64,000 nt of DNA from Paenibacillus montaniterrae (GTDB taxonomy: Bacteria; Bacillota; Bacilli; Paenibacillales; Paenibacillaceae). The notes under the pieces are model-generated. The model was not told the DNA's origin. It saw nothing but the letters and a program-made list of their open reading frames with translations, and did no database searches. The stretch is taken from NCBI RefSeq assembly GCF_018403185.1, contig NZ_BOSE01000003.1, forward strand, positions 434,001 through 498,000, written 5' to 3'. The position numbers and the translations under genes are program-made. Below, in pieces: positions 51,939 through 61,704 of the stretch (its first letter is position 1; the number at the start of each line of letters is the position of its first letter).

Positions 51939-54002
51939 TTAATCTCTCCAATTCAATTTATGTTTAAAGTGCTGCTCAAGCTGATTGGAAATAAATGATT
52001 TGATTTGCGCTGCTTCTGCATGCTGCAGCAGCTGAATTAACTCGGGCAGCAGCAGCATGGCGCTAAGCTCGCTTAAAATTTCCAGACTATATTTGTCAAG
52101 CCGCTTTGGAGCCAGCATCAGCAAAATATGCTGAACCTGTGTATCTTCATCACTACGCAAGCGGATTTTCCTGCTCAAGCGAAATAGTGCAACAATCGGC
52201 TTTGCCACCGCTTCATGACGAGCATGAATAAAGGCAATCGCAGTATCCGGAAGCACGATGCTGCCTTGCTTTTCTCTTAGCAGCAGCTGCTGTACGACAG
52301 CGTCAACATTTTGAATCGCTGTTTGCTCCTTCAGCCTTAGCAGCAGCTCGGGCAACAGCTCATGAATCGTACGCGATGGATCGCTAGATTCAACGATGTA
52401 ACGATCGAAGGGCTCCATAATTTGCAGGGCAGCCCGTGAAATAAGCTGCAGCTCTTGAAACCAATGCTGAGCTTGCGCAGCTTGTTGCGGCGGCATATTG
52501 CGTGCGAGCGGAGCTTGTCGAGCAAGCGCATAGCTTTGCATGTACTGCTTCAGCTTGGCGATTTCCTCGCTCGTAATAAGCGGGCTAAGCCGAATATACT
52601 GATTTGGCTCAAGCGGCAAATTGACCGTAGAAATAATAAAGTCATAGTATGATCTTGGCAAACGGGCCGCTTCATACCAGCTGTAGTGTCCAATTTGCTC
52701 GATTTGTGGAAATTCCTTAGCCAAGCGGCTAGCCAGCAGCTTCGATGAGCCGATGCCGCTCGTACATACGATAATCGCCTTAAGCTGACCGGGGAGCTGC
52801 TTCAATCGTTCGATTGCTGCTCCGTAATGCATCGTAATATAGCCGATTTCCTCTTCAGGCAATTGAATATGCGGCATCAGCTGCTGGATATGCGCGGCAA
52901 TAATGCTATAAAGCTGGGCGTAGTCTTTTTTAATTTGTGAAAGCATCGGATTGCGAATCGCCAGGCCCTCTTGAATTCGTTGTAGGGCGGGCAGCATATG
53001 TCGGACCAACCCTTCATTCAGCGAAGCATCCTGTGTTACTGGCTCTTGCATGTGCTGTTCTACATAGTGAGACAGCTTGGTTACGACTTCATTGATATAA
53101 GGCTGCTCTGCATATAAATTGAGCTCTTGATCCTGCTCGAAGGCTTGCCTGAGCAATTGCTCAAGATAAAGCTTCTCCGCCGGCGGCAGCTGAACGTCCA
53201 GTCGTTGCACAAGCTGCTGCGCAAGCTCGTCGGTTAGCTCCGATTGCAGCTGCTTTTGCTGCGCAGGCAAAGGGTGTCCGCTCATGCAGCGGGTAACAGC
53301 AATCGACATATGCAGCAGCAGCCTTGTATACGTGGTTTCCTTTAGTGGTCGATCGAGCCTTTCCTGCATCGACCAAACAATTTGCTCAATGATTTGAAAG
53401 GTTTGTCTGCCGACCATGCTTAGCAGATGATTGGCAATCGGCTGAGTGGCCTCTGCAGCGTGCACATAGCTGATCAGCTGCGAATCATCCAAATAGCTTG
53501 TAACTAATGTTGCGATCAATTTGCGCTTATCGAGCTCATGGCCAGTAAGCTCAACACCATAGCCGCGCCTGCGAACAAGCTGCAGCTGATGCAGACTGAT
53601 GATCGACTCCAAATCATCCAAATCATAGCTGACAGTAGGCATCGTCACATGCAGCTCATGTGCCAGCGAATACAGCTTGATCGGCTCAAGCTGCTGCAGC
53701 AAAATGCACAGCACACTAATCTTTCTTTCGGCTGCATCCATGTCAGCCGGCAGCTTATTGTGAAGCTGCCCTTGCAGTGCAGCAAGCTGCTTGTCGTCGC
53801 CTGCAAGGCGGATGCCCGAGCCTGACTTCTTTTGCAGCTCAATTCCGAACGTAGTCAAATACTGTTCAATCGAATTCAACTCACGATGAACCGTCCGCGC
53901 GCTTATGCCGAGCATATCTGCAATATAGGCAACCGTAACATCCTGCTGCTGCTCCAGCAGCAAATCAATTAAACGAAGCTGTCTTGACGATAACGAGCTC
54001 AT
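51939..54002 (-). CDS. mtlR: Mannitol operon transcriptional activator MtlR
   Basis: This is a 687-residue protein from ATG 54002 (GGGAGG upstream). It has two N-terminal HTH segments (about 1-150), two PRD domains with conserved histidines (about 180-400), an EIIB-like domain (CTSGIGSSKLL, about 415) and a C-terminal EIIA-like domain (FIHARHEAVAKP). Phosphorylation of these by the PTS controls activity. An almost perfect palindrome lies just upstream. Confidence 0.94.
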   Translation of the reverse strand: MSSLSSRQLRLIDLLLEQQQDVTVAYIADMLGISARTVHRELNSIEQYLTTFGIELQKKSGSGIRLAGDDKQLAALQGQLHNKLPADMDAAERKISVLCILLQQLEPIKLYSLAHELHVTMPTVSYDLDDLESIISLHQLQLVRRRGYGVELTGHELDKRKLIATLVTSYLDDSQLISYVHAAEATQPIANHLLSMVGRQTFQIIEQIVWSMQERLDRPLKETTYTRLLLHMSIAVTRCMSGHPLPAQQKQLQSELTDELAQQLVQRLDVQLPPAEKLYLEQLLRQAFEQDQELNLYAEQPYINEVVTKLSHYVEQHMQEPVTQDASLNEGLVRHMLPALQRIQEGLAIRNPMLSQIKKDYAQLYSIIAAHIQQLMPHIQLPEEEIGYITMHYGAAIERLKQLPGQLKAIIVCTSGIGSSKLLASRLAKEFPQIEQIGHYSWYEAARLPRSYYDFIISTVNLPLEPNQYIRLSPLITSEEIAKLKQYMQSYALARQAPLARNMPPQQAAQAQHWFQELQLISRAALQIMEPFDRYIVESSDPSRTIHELLPELLLRLKEQTAIQNVDAVVQQLLLREKQGSIVLPDTAIAFIHARHEAVAKPIVALFRLSRKIRLRSDEDTQVQHILLMLAPKRLDKYSLEILSELSAMLLLPELIQLLQHAEAAQIKSFISNQLEQHFKHKLNWRD

Positions 54003-54039
54003 ATTCAACCTCCCTTCATAAACGAGGATGGAAGCAAGC

Positions 54040-54069
54040 ATAACGTTAACGCAAAAGCGTCAACGTTAT
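54040..54069. promoter_or_regulatory. Inverted repeat upstream of mtlR
   Basis: ATAACGTTAACGC-aaaa-GCGTCAACGTTAT has 13-bp arms with one mismatch. It may be an MtlR operator, a catabolite-control site or a terminator-like stem. ATAACGTTAA also occurs near 56213, upstream of the mtlA promoter region. Confidence 0.5.
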
Positions 54070-54075
54070 TAAAGT

Positions 54076-54476
54076 AAGAATTCTAATTTTTGAACAACCC
54101 CTTCCAATGAAAGTTTCAAAAATTCGGCTTTCAGGACCAAGAAGCTTGAACACTAGTAGAAAATGAGGAGCGCAGCGTAGATAGACCTACGTGAGCACCG
54201 GAATTTTCGCTAGCGTTCAAGATTCGCCGTCGAATCCGCTACAGAGAGTAACCTCGTCATCAAAGTCGAACTTTTTGAACAACCTCTTCCAATGAAAGTT
54301 CAAAAATTCGGCTTTCAGGACCAAGAAGATGGCACGATACTAGAAGGCGAGGAGCGCAGCGTAGGCAAAAGCTACGTGAGCACCGGAGCCTTCGGTAGCG
54401 TGACATATTCGCCGTCGACTAAGCTGCAACGCAAACACCTCGTCATCAAAGTCGAACTTTTTGAACTACCTCTCTA
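54076..54476 (-). repeat. Family-1 repeat array C (two units plus a fragment)
   Basis: On the minus strand, unit 1 runs 54476-54289 and unit 2 runs 54288-54104, with a ~28-bp fragment to 54076. Unit 1 has beta arms on both sides (ATGTCACGCTAC / GTATCGTGCCAT); unit 2 has alpha arms on both sides (CTTGAACGCTAG / CTAGTGTTCAAG). It starts inside the TAG stop codon of mtlA. The plus-strand open frame through unit 1 (54292-54504) is broken in unit 2. Confidence 0.92.
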
Positions 54477-55928
54477 CTTTAGGCGTTCAACTATTTCGTC
54501 GTAGGCTGGACTCTTCATAAAATTCTCAATCGAAATATGCTCTGCCTGCGGAGCTTTAAGCTTGGCACGCTCCGTTAACGTTTGGTGGGTTACGACAATA
54601 TCAGCATCGGCTGGTATATCGTTGATTGCAGTATTGATAACCTGTACGTTTACGCCTGCGTTTGTCAGCTTTTTACGCAGCAAGGATGCGCCCATTGCGC
54701 TGGAGCCCATTCCTGCGTCGCATGCAAACACGATTTTGTTCACATCTGCCTTTGCTTTTTGTACGCTGTTGTAGCTTACTTCTGTTGCAGCAGCTACAGG
54801 CGCAGCAGCAGTTCCTTTGGCCTGTGCCTTCATCTCCTGCATTTTTGCTTGAGCCTCTTCAAGCGAGCCGTCCTCTTCATCCTTTTGCTTGCCCGTTCTA
54901 ATAATAAGCGAGGCGATCAGGAAGGATACGACTGTTGCAACGAGCACGCCAGCCAGCATCCCTAAATGTCCGCCCTTTGGCGTCATGGTGAAGTAGGCGA
55001 TAATACTTCCTGGCGAAGGTGCAGCGACAAGCCCGGCACCGAAAATTTGAAAAGTAAACACACCTGCAGCCCCACCAGCAATTGCAGCTAAAATTAGAGC
55101 AGGTTTCATCAAAATGTACGGGAAGTAAATTTCATGAATGCCGCCAAAGAAATGGATAATCGCTGCACCAGGCGCAGAGCTTTTGACAGTTCCTTTGCCA
55201 ACAAGCCAGAACGCAAGCAATATGCCAAGCCCTGGGCCAGGATTGGACTCCAGCATGTAAATGACGGATTGTCCCGCCTTCGCAGCTTGATCCAGTGCCA
55301 GCGGCCCGAGAATACCGTGGTTAATGGCATTGTTCAGGAACAGCACCTTACCCGGCTCGATTAAAATGCTGGCAAGCGGCAGCAGACCTGTTTCAACAAG
55401 AAACTCTACGCCTTTGGCCATAATCGAGCTCAAGCCTGCAATAACGGGGCCGATTGCTTTGTAGGCTAATAGTGCCAGCGCACCTCCAATAATTCCGGAT
55501 GAAAAGTTGTTGACCAGCATTTCAAAGCCTGCTGGAATTTTTCCTTCAATCGCCTGGTCAAACTTTTTAAGAATCCAGGCCGCAATTGGCGCGACGATCA
55601 TAGCACCGAGAAACATTGTAATATCTGCACCGACGATAACCCCCATCGTGGCGACGGCTCCAATTACACCGCCTCGCACCCCATGAATCATGGAACCGCC
55701 TGTATAGCCGATAAGCAGTGGCAGCAAATACGTAATCATTGGCCCGACTAGGGCAGCCAGACTTTCGTTCGGAAACCAGCCTGTCGGAATAAACAGCGCC
55801 GTAATTAAGCCCCATGCAATAAACGCACCGATATTTGGCATAACCATGCCGCTCAAAAATCTTCCGAAGCGTTGAACCTTTACTTTAAAGCCGCCTGCTT
55901 GAGATTGCGTAGTAGCAACTTTACTCAT
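54474..55928 (-). CDS. mtlA: PTS mannitol transporter EIICB
   Basis: This is a 484-residue protein from ATG 55928 (GGGAGG upstream). The EIIC membrane domain (about 15-345) includes the GGIHEIYFPYIL motif. The EIIB domain has the phosphorylated Cys in FACDAGMGSSAMG (about 400). The linker is charged and Ala-rich. EIIA is separate (MtlF). First gene of the mannitol operon; the following gap is occupied by repeat array C. Confidence 0.95.
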   Translation of the reverse strand: MSKVATTQSQAGGFKVKVQRFGRFLSGMVMPNIGAFIAWGLITALFIPTGWFPNESLAALVGPMITYLLPLLIGYTGGSMIHGVRGGVIGAVATMGVIVGADITMFLGAMIVAPIAAWILKKFDQAIEGKIPAGFEMLVNNFSSGIIGGALALLAYKAIGPVIAGLSSIMAKGVEFLVETGLLPLASILIEPGKVLFLNNAINHGILGPLALDQAAKAGQSVIYMLESNPGPGLGILLAFWLVGKGTVKSSAPGAAIIHFFGGIHEIYFPYILMKPALILAAIAGGAAGVFTFQIFGAGLVAAPSPGSIIAYFTMTPKGGHLGMLAGVLVATVVSFLIASLIIRTGKQKDEEDGSLEEAQAKMQEMKAQAKGTAAAPVAAATEVSYNSVQKAKADVNKIVFACDAGMGSSAMGASLLRKKLTNAGVNVQVINTAINDIPADADIVVTHQTLTERAKLKAPQAEHISIENFMKSPAYDEIVERLK

Positions 55929-56226
55929 AGCTAAACCTCCCAAATTTATTTCACTGACCTGGCGCGGGAACCGGCCAGTTGTTAGCTCTATCGTAAATTG
56001 CAGCGCTTTCATATTCAACAAATTCAAAATTCGGTTTCGTCAGCATCGCTGTTGCCAACTTTTTATAAATGGAGCTTTATGCCCGTAAATCTGCTCGATC
56101 GGGCATAGTCGGAATAGTTTAAGGAGAAGTGGAGTTTAAAACGAGGGGGGTTTAGAAAGAAGCAGTCAAAAAGTCCGTAAAGGGGTTGCAGGAAAAACTG
56201 TATGGAAACTGGATAACGTTAAATGG
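55929..56226. other. Upstream region of mtlA
   Basis: This gap contains the presumed mtlA promoter, but I could not fix hexamers with confidence. GATCGGGCATA and ATGCCCG near 56070-56108 make a short inverted repeat (TATGCCCG...CGGGCATA, about 56079-56106) that could be an operator or hairpin. Confidence 0.4.
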
Positions 56227-57180
56227 TCATGTTGTATTACCAGTGTAATGGAACAGAGGGTGCGTTGTTAATGAGTTCTTTAGCCGTTTTACATCGCGAA
56301 TTGGCGGCAAGCCGAACATGCGCGCATATTCGCGGCTAAATTGAGTCGTGCTTTCGTAGCCTACCCGAAAAGCAGCCTCTGCAGCGTCAATTCCTTCCGA
56401 GATTAGAAGGCGGCGCGCTTCCTGCAACCTGATCAGCTTTTGATACTGCAAAGGGCTCATTGCGGTTACTTTTTTGAAATGAAGATGGAGAGCGGAAACA
56501 CTCATATTTGCGATTTGTCCCAGCTCTTGAATCGTAAAATGATCGGCGTAATGAGACTGAATATATCCGATAACGCCTGCGATGGAATGCGCATGACTGC
56601 CCATCATTGCAAATTGTCTCATATGTCGGCCCTGCTCATCCTGCAGCAGTCGATAAATGATTTCAGACGTAATTAAAGGCGACAAGGCTGCAATATGCTC
56701 GGGCGTTTCCAGCAGTGAGACAAGCCTGACAACAGCATCGAGCAAAGGATAATTGGTTTTGCTTACAGCCATACCTCGCTCTGTTTCGCCTTTGCGCATT
56801 TGCAGCTCACTTATTTGCTTGAAGCTTTCAATAATTTGCTCAGTACTAAAGCTCAGCTGAGCGCAAAGGTACGGCTTTTCAGGGCTCGCCTGGATAATTT
56901 GTCCCGTGATAGGCAGGTGAACCGAAGCTACAAGATACGTTGCTTCATCATAATAATAGCTTTCATTGCCTAAATTTACGATTTTCGAGCCCTGTGCAAT
57001 CATAATTAACGAAGGCTCATAAAGCGACAGCAGCGGCTCAGTTGTGGTGGAAGCGCGAATTAATTTCAAGGCTGGAATAGCAGTTTGATGAAAACCGTCA
57101 GTATGAACTAATGATTGAATTTTGAATGCCAGCTCCTGCTGACGCTCTAATATAGCTGGATTTAGTCGGTTGTCGCTCAT
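56227..57180 (-). CDS. AraC-family transcriptional regulator
   Basis: This is a 317-residue protein from ATG 57180 (AGGAGC upstream). The N-terminal AraC_N cupin-like domain has LSLYEPSLIMIAQGSKIV. The C-terminal double HTH (about 205-300) has VGYESTTQFSREYARMFGLPP. It is divergent from an SDR gene, as is common for AraC/SDR pairs, and probably controls it. Confidence 0.92.
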   Translation of the reverse strand: MSDNRLNPAILERQQELAFKIQSLVHTDGFHQTAIPALKLIRASTTTEPLLSLYEPSLIMIAQGSKIVNLGNESYYYDEATYLVASVHLPITGQIIQASPEKPYLCAQLSFSTEQIIESFKQISELQMRKGETERGMAVSKTNYPLLDAVVRLVSLLETPEHIAALSPLITSEIIYRLLQDEQGRHMRQFAMMGSHAHSIAGVIGYIQSHYADHFTIQELGQIANMSVSALHLHFKKVTAMSPLQYQKLIRLQEARRLLISEGIDAAEAAFRVGYESTTQFSREYARMFGLPPIRDVKRLKNSLTTHPLFHYTGNTT

Positions 57181-57348
57181 GGCAGCAGCTCCTTCCACAG
57201 ATTATTATCTTAAACAAATCGTATCGCAGTTTGTAGGATTAGGCAATCATAAGCGAAGATTATGCTACCGTTTGAAAGGCTGGAGGCTCTAAACTTGAAC
57301 TATAGCATTTATCAAATCAGCGAACGAACAGAAAGAGGGAGAAAAATT

Positions 57349-58089
57349 ATGACGAATTTGCAAGGGAAGGTTGCGATTGTTACAGGAGCATCAAGAGGAA
57401 TTGGCAGCAGCATAGCGAAGCAGCTTGCAGCGCTTGGTGCTTCCGTTGTTGTAAACTACGCCAGAAGCACGGAGGAAGCCGATGCACTGGTAGAGGATAT
57501 TGTAGGCAATGGGGGAAGCGCAGCAGCAATCGCTGCCGACATAAGCAAGCTGGACGATATTCAGGCGCTGTTCGCTCAAACCATCGCAGCCTATGGCAAG
57601 GTCGATATCCTCGTCAATAATGCCGGCTACATGAACAATCAAATGATTGAACAGGTAACGGAGGAGGAATTCGACAAGCATTTTGCGATAAATGTAAAAG
57701 GCACCTACTTCACTTGTCAGCAGGCGATGCAGCATATGGAGAATAATGGAAGAATTATTAATATATCCACCTCTGTTGCTGGACACATGTTCCCTGCTTA
57801 CAGTGTTTATGCCGGCACCAAGGGAGCAGTTGAGCAATTTACGCGCCAGCTGGCAAAGGAATTTGGCGCCAAAGGAATCACGATTAACGCCATAGCTCCA
57901 GGACCAGTTCGTACTGAGCTGTTCCTGCAAGGCAAAAGTGAGCAGCAGGTCGAGGCGATAAGCAATATGAACGCATTTAAACGGCTTGGAGAGCCGCAGG
58001 ATATAGCGGGTGTCATCGCCTTTTTAGCCAGTGAGGAGGCAAGCTGGGTGACAGGTCAGACGCTTAGAGTAAACGGCGGCTTCATTTAA
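57349..58089 (+). CDS. Short-chain dehydrogenase/reductase
   Basis: This is a 246-residue protein from ATG 57349 (GAGGGAGA upstream). The classical SDR motifs are TGASRGIG (12-19), NNAG (about 90), catalytic Ser in ISTSVAG and YAGTKGA (Tyr/Lys). NADPH preference is suggested by the Arg/Ser after the glycine motif. The substrate is unknown. Its TAA stop overlaps the first bases of family-1 array D. Confidence 0.92.
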   Translation: MTNLQGKVAIVTGASRGIGSSIAKQLAALGASVVVNYARSTEEADALVEDIVGNGGSAAAIAADISKLDDIQALFAQTIAAYGKVDILVNNAGYMNNQMIEQVTEEEFDKHFAINVKGTYFTCQQAMQHMENNGRIINISTSVAGHMFPAYSVYAGTKGAVEQFTRQLAKEFGAKGITINAIAPGPVRTELFLQGKSEQQVEAISNMNAFKRLGEPQDIAGVIAFLASEEASWVTGQTLRVNGGFI

Positions 58090-58500
58090 GAGGTGGTTCA
58101 AAAAGCTCGGCTTTGATGACGATGCGATTGCGTTGTAGCGTAGTCGGCGGCGAATATGGAATTCAGCCGAAATTTACGGTGCTCACGTAGTTATCACCTA
58201 CGCTGCGCTCCGTAATTTCTAAGCTTCATCCCATCTTCTTGGTCCTGAAAGCCGAGCTTTTTGAACTTTTATTGGAAAGGGAGTTCAAAAAGCACGACTT
58301 TGATGACGATGCTGTTTCGTTGTAGCGTAGTCGACGGCGAATATGTCACGCTACCGAAAGCTGCGGTGCTCACGTAGCTTTTGCCTACGCTGCGCTCCTC
58401 GCCTTCTGGTATCGTGCCATCTTCTTGGTCCTGAAAGCCCTGCTTTTTGAACGTTTATTAGAAAGGATGTTCAAAAAGCTCGGCTTTGATGACGATGTAG
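58087..58500 (+). repeat. Family-1 repeat array D (two units plus a fragment)
   Basis: Unit 1 is 58088-58275, unit 2 is 58276-58461 and the 5' fragment is 58462-58500. Unit 1 has a third arm variant (gamma: ATGGAATTCAGCCGAAATT / AATTTCTAAGCTTCATCCCAT), changed on both sides so pairing is kept. Unit 2 has beta arms on both sides. It starts within the TAA stop codon of the SDR gene. Confidence 0.9.
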
Positions 58501-58529
58501 TCATAAGTAGCTTTAAGCAACATGATGAG

Positions 58530-58583
58530 GGTATGTGCAGATTGTCAGCATTCACTGACTAGCTGATGCACATACCTTTTTTT
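58530..58583 (+). terminator. Terminator downstream of array D
   Basis: GGTATGTGCA pairs with TGCACATACC, with an internal TCAG/CTGA stem, followed by TTTTTTT. Confidence 0.8.
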
Positions 58584-58667
58584 GCTATTTAACGAACCGC
58601 AGCATCGAATGAAAACAGACGCAATTGGCGTCTCAAAGCACTATCAAAATTAAAGCGCTTCTCAACA

Positions 58668-58696
58668 TTGACACTGCCAGCAACAAGGCGTAACAT
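58668..58696 (+). promoter_or_regulatory. Candidate promoter of alr
   Basis: TTGACA (58668-58673), a 17-bp spacer and TAACAT (58691-58696), located 44 bp before the start codon. Confidence 0.5.
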
Positions 58697-58739
58697 AACA
58701 ACTATTGACGTAGTAGCAATGAAAAAGTAGGTGGAGCAA

Positions 58740-59915
58740 TTGAGCACATATTATCGACCAACCTGGGCAGATATTTCATTGGATGCCCTTTACCATAATA
58801 TAGAGCAGGTTAGAAAAGGACTGAAGCCTGGAACGAAAATTCTCGCTTCCGTAAAGGCGAATGCATACGGTCACGGCGTAGTGGAAATTGCTCGTGCCGC
58901 GCAGCGCTACGGACTTGATTATTTGGGCGTTGCCTTTTTGGATGAGGCTTTGCAGCTGCGCAGCGAAGGCATTATGATGCCGATTCTGGTGCTCGGCTTT
59001 GTCGCGCCAGAGCATCTTGAGCTGGCACAGCAGCATCGAGTAACGGTCACCTTGTATCGGGAAGATCAGCTGGCTGCAGCAAGCGGGCTGACAGCCCAGG
59101 ATGAGCGATTAAAGGTGCATATTAAAGTCGATACAGGAATGGGACGGCTTGGGGTGCTTGGCACAGCCGAGGCGCTTGATTTTATTCAGCGAGCACGGGC
59201 ATTAGACAGCCTGGATGTCGAAGGAATTTTTACGCATTATTCCAAGGCGGATGAAGCTGATAAAGCTTATACCGCTTTGCAATATGAGCGCTTTCATGAA
59301 ATCGAGCGCTATGTTAGGCAGCAGGGCTGGGATATTCCAATCATTCACGCTGCGAATAGCGCGGGCAGCATGGACACGCCGCAATGGACTGGTGATATGG
59401 TGCGGCTTGGAATTGCCATGTACGGCATGTACCCTTCTGATGAGGTGGAGAAGCAGCATATTAAGCTGGAGCCAGTGCTTAGCCTGAAAACGAGGCTGGT
59501 ACACACCAAGCAGGTTCCTGATGACTGGGGGATCAGCTATGGCGCGCGCTATTATGCCAAGCAAAATGAATGGATCGGCACGCTGCCAATTGGCTATGCC
59601 GACGGCTTCAGCCGCATGCTTACCGGAAAAGCCCAGGTGCTGCTCAAAGGAACGCGTATTCCAGTAGTAGGCGCGATTTGCATGGATCAGTGCATGGTGT
59701 CGCTGGAGAAGCTGAAGCAGCATTATACATTGGAGGAGCTGCACGATCAAGAGGTTGTGCTGATTGGCAAGCAGGGCAGCGAGTGTATTTCAATGGAAGA
59801 GGTTGCTGACCAAATCGGAACGATCAATTATGAGCTGACCTGCGCGCTGTCCAGTCGAGTGCCGCGCCGCTATATTGAAAACGGAAAGGTTATTGCCATC
59901 AGCAACAGAGTATAA
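58740..59915 (+). CDS. alr: Alanine racemase
   Basis: This protein has about 391 residues. TTG 58740 is chosen because GGTGGAG lies just upstream; the GTG at 58731 has no SD. PLP lysine is in SVKANAYGHG (about 38) and the second catalytic Tyr in ISYGARYYA (about 263). It converts L-alanine to D-alanine for peptidoglycan. The alr-mazE-mazF order is conserved in Bacillales. Confidence 0.95.
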   Translation: MSTYYRPTWADISLDALYHNIEQVRKGLKPGTKILASVKANAYGHGVVEIARAAQRYGLDYLGVAFLDEALQLRSEGIMMPILVLGFVAPEHLELAQQHRVTVTLYREDQLAAASGLTAQDERLKVHIKVDTGMGRLGVLGTAEALDFIQRARALDSLDVEGIFTHYSKADEADKAYTALQYERFHEIERYVRQQGWDIPIIHAANSAGSMDTPQWTGDMVRLGIAMYGMYPSDEVEKQHIKLEPVLSLKTRLVHTKQVPDDWGISYGARYYAKQNEWIGTLPIGYADGFSRMLTGKAQVLLKGTRIPVVGAICMDQCMVSLEKLKQHYTLEELHDQEVVLIGKQGSECISMEEVADQIGTINYELTCALSSRVPRRYIENGKVIAISNRV

Positions 59916-60194
59916 AATGGATAATTTTCTCTCCAATTTTGTATAGCTTATGCACTTGATGTGGTGTAATATAGAAGTAATGTGGGAAGCTAGGTCGCTA
60001 TGTATGATTGGTAAAGATTACATATCCTTTTTTGTCGAAGCCATAAAAGGATTATTAGAGCAAAGCTCGAAACCATTATACGAAGGTATAGCATACTTGA
60101 TATATATGCTTCATATATATTGAAGTATAGAATAGATATATTTATGTCATAATGTGTAGTATAGTGTTGGAAAAGTTTTGGAGGTGCGAATTCT
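59916..60194. other. AT-rich alr-mazE gap with hairpin
   Basis: An imperfect inverted repeat TACTTGATATATATG-ctt-CATATATATTGAAGTA lies at 60094-60127. Several AT-rich -10-like hexamers are present (for example TAATAT near 59968), so mazEF may have its own promoter. SD GGAGGTG precedes GTG 60195. Confidence 0.45.
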
Positions 60195-60476
60195 GTGGCC
60201 AATATTCATAATACAAAGCGAATCATGATCAGCTTGCCAGATCAATTGCTGGAAGAAGTAGATGGAATTGTCGCAACTGAAAATTCAAATCGCAGCGAGT
60301 TCATTCGCCAAGCAATGAAACTGTATCTGCTCGAAAGGAAAAAAAGACAAATTCGGGAAAAGATGCAGCGAGGCTACATGGAGATGGCAAGAATAAATTT
60401 GAATATTGCCTCGGAAGCTTTTCAAGCGGAGGAAGAAGCAGACCATACTCTAGGTCGTCTTGTTAGCGGGGTGTAG
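60195..60476 (+). CDS. mazE: EndoAI/MazE-type ribbon-helix-helix antitoxin
   Basis: This 93-residue protein starts at GTG 60195. The N-terminal RHH domain KRIMISLPDQLLEEVDGIV followed by NRSEFIRQAMKLYL matches B. subtilis EndoAI. The C-terminal tail binds and neutralises the toxin encoded four bases downstream. Confidence 0.93.
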   Translation: MANIHNTKRIMISLPDQLLEEVDGIVATENSNRSEFIRQAMKLYLLERKKRQIREKMQRGYMEMARINLNIASEAFQAEEEADHTLGRLVSGV

Positions 60477-60479
60477 GGA

Positions 60480-60830
60480 TTGATCGTAAAACGCGGAGAT
60501 GTTTTTTTTGCGGATTTATCACCTGTGGTCGGCTCCGAGCAAGGAGGGGTCAGGCCTGTACTTGTCATTCAAAATGATATTGGTAATCGATTCAGTCCAA
60601 CAGTTATCGTCGCAGCGATTACAGCCCAGATACAAAAAGCAAAGCTGCCTACGCATGTAGAGATGGATGCTGAAAAGCACGGCTTTGACCGTGATTCTGT
60701 TGTGTTATTAGAGCAAATACGCACAATTGACAAGCAGCGTCTTACCGATAAAATTACGCATCTGGATGATGAAACGATGCGTAAGGTAGACGATGCTTTA
60801 TTAATTAGTGTGGGATTAATTGATTTTTAG
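60480..60830 (+). CDS. mazF: EndoA/MazF mRNA interferase
   Basis: This 116-residue protein starts at a TTG codon (60480). [21 protein letters not shown] and RPVLVIQND (Arg25 region), and the Ser/Thr around AAITAQI, match EndoA (NdoA), a ribonuclease cutting U^ACAU. It is full length with no visible defect. Confidence 0.95.
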   Translation: MIVKRGDVFFADLSPVVGSEQGGVRPVLVIQNDIGNRFSPTVIVAAITAQIQKAKLPTHVEMDAEKHGFDRDSVVLLEQIRTIDKQRLTDKITHLDDETMRKVDDALLISVGLIDF

Positions 60831-60888
60831 AATAGACAATTATTTCACGTTTTGTTATGATATAGAAAATGAATATGAACGTGTGAAG

Positions 60889-60930
60889 AACGCAACGTTA
60901 TTGCCCTTGTGGCAGACGTTGCGTTTTTTG
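60889..60930 (+). terminator. Terminator after mazF
   Basis: AACGCAACGT pairs with ACGTTGCGTT around 17 bases, followed by TTTT. Confidence 0.8.
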
Positions 60931-60981
60931 TTGTTTAGTTCATTTTTCTTGCTCTTAAAGTACAGAAGTGAGGTGAAACCG

Positions 60982-61704
60982 ATGATAAGCAGACGAAGAA
61001 TGCTGCTGTCGCTAGCTGCTGCACTGCTTGCAGCGCTTGCTGTATACGGCTTGTATTATGTGCAGCTGGAGCGTGTACAGGCTGAGGAACGCGTTAGCAT
61101 TATCGTTCCTAATCGCTGGATAGACGCGGGACAATTTATTACATCCGAGCAGTTGGCCTGGATGGCGATTCCTGTATCAATTGCGACAGACGATATGATT
61201 TACAACATAGAGGACGTTGTTGGACAGGAGGCTGTCATCCCGCTTGGTGCCGAAGAGCCGATACTGCATTGGAAGCTCAACAAATTCTCCCTCCATCCAG
61301 GCGAGCAGCAGGCAACCTTTCAAATTCCGAAGGATTACATCAAATCGATTTCCAATGGCATTCGAGCCGGAGATGAAGTATGGATTTACATTTCCTCGGT
61401 GGAAGGAGACTCGGAGCGGCTGTTTCAGGAAGGGATTATTGTCGCCTCTGTCAAGACGGGCTCCAACAATGAGGTCGATGTTCCCGACGAGGCGGACAAG
61501 CACGCAATTATTAGAGGCAATGCAGAGCAAATGTATGCGTCGCGCCGAGACGCCAACGGCATGATTGAGCATATTAATGTAAATCTTACGGAGCAGCAAT
61601 GGCTGGAAATCGATCGTCGCTGCAGCGATGGACAAAGCAAGCTGGTCATTGCCTATCATTCGCTTCCGGCTCCAGTGAAGGGACAGATGATGCATGAATC
61701 CTGA
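60982..61704 (+). CDS. SAF-domain protein, CpaB/RcpC-like (Tad pilus assembly)
   Basis: This is a 240-residue protein. ATG 60982 is chosen for the SD GAGGTGA; the frame extends upstream by chance. An N-terminal TM (about 8-26) is followed by a SAF-type segment (VPNRWIDAGQFITSEQL, then VVGQEAVIPL) and a Flp-pilus CpaB-like domain. It would sit in the envelope as part of a Tad/type IVb-like pilus. It overlaps the next gene by 11 bp. Confidence 0.8.
   Translation: MISRRRMLLSLAAALLAALAVYGLYYVQLERVQAEERVSIIVPNRWIDAGQFITSEQLAWMAIPVSIATDDMIYNIEDVVGQEAVIPLGAEEPILHWKLNKFSLHPGEQQATFQIPKDYIKSISNGIRAGDEVWIYISSVEGDSERLFQEGIIVASVKTGSNNEVDVPDEADKHAIIRGNAEQMYASRRDANGMIEHINVNLTEQQWLEIDRRCSDGQSKLVIAYHSLPAPVKGQMMHES

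Noticed and set aside
54292-54504. 70-codon ORF over array C
   Set aside because: Same repeat-derived frame as above; the adjacent unit (54104-54288) breaks it, and there is no proper gene context.
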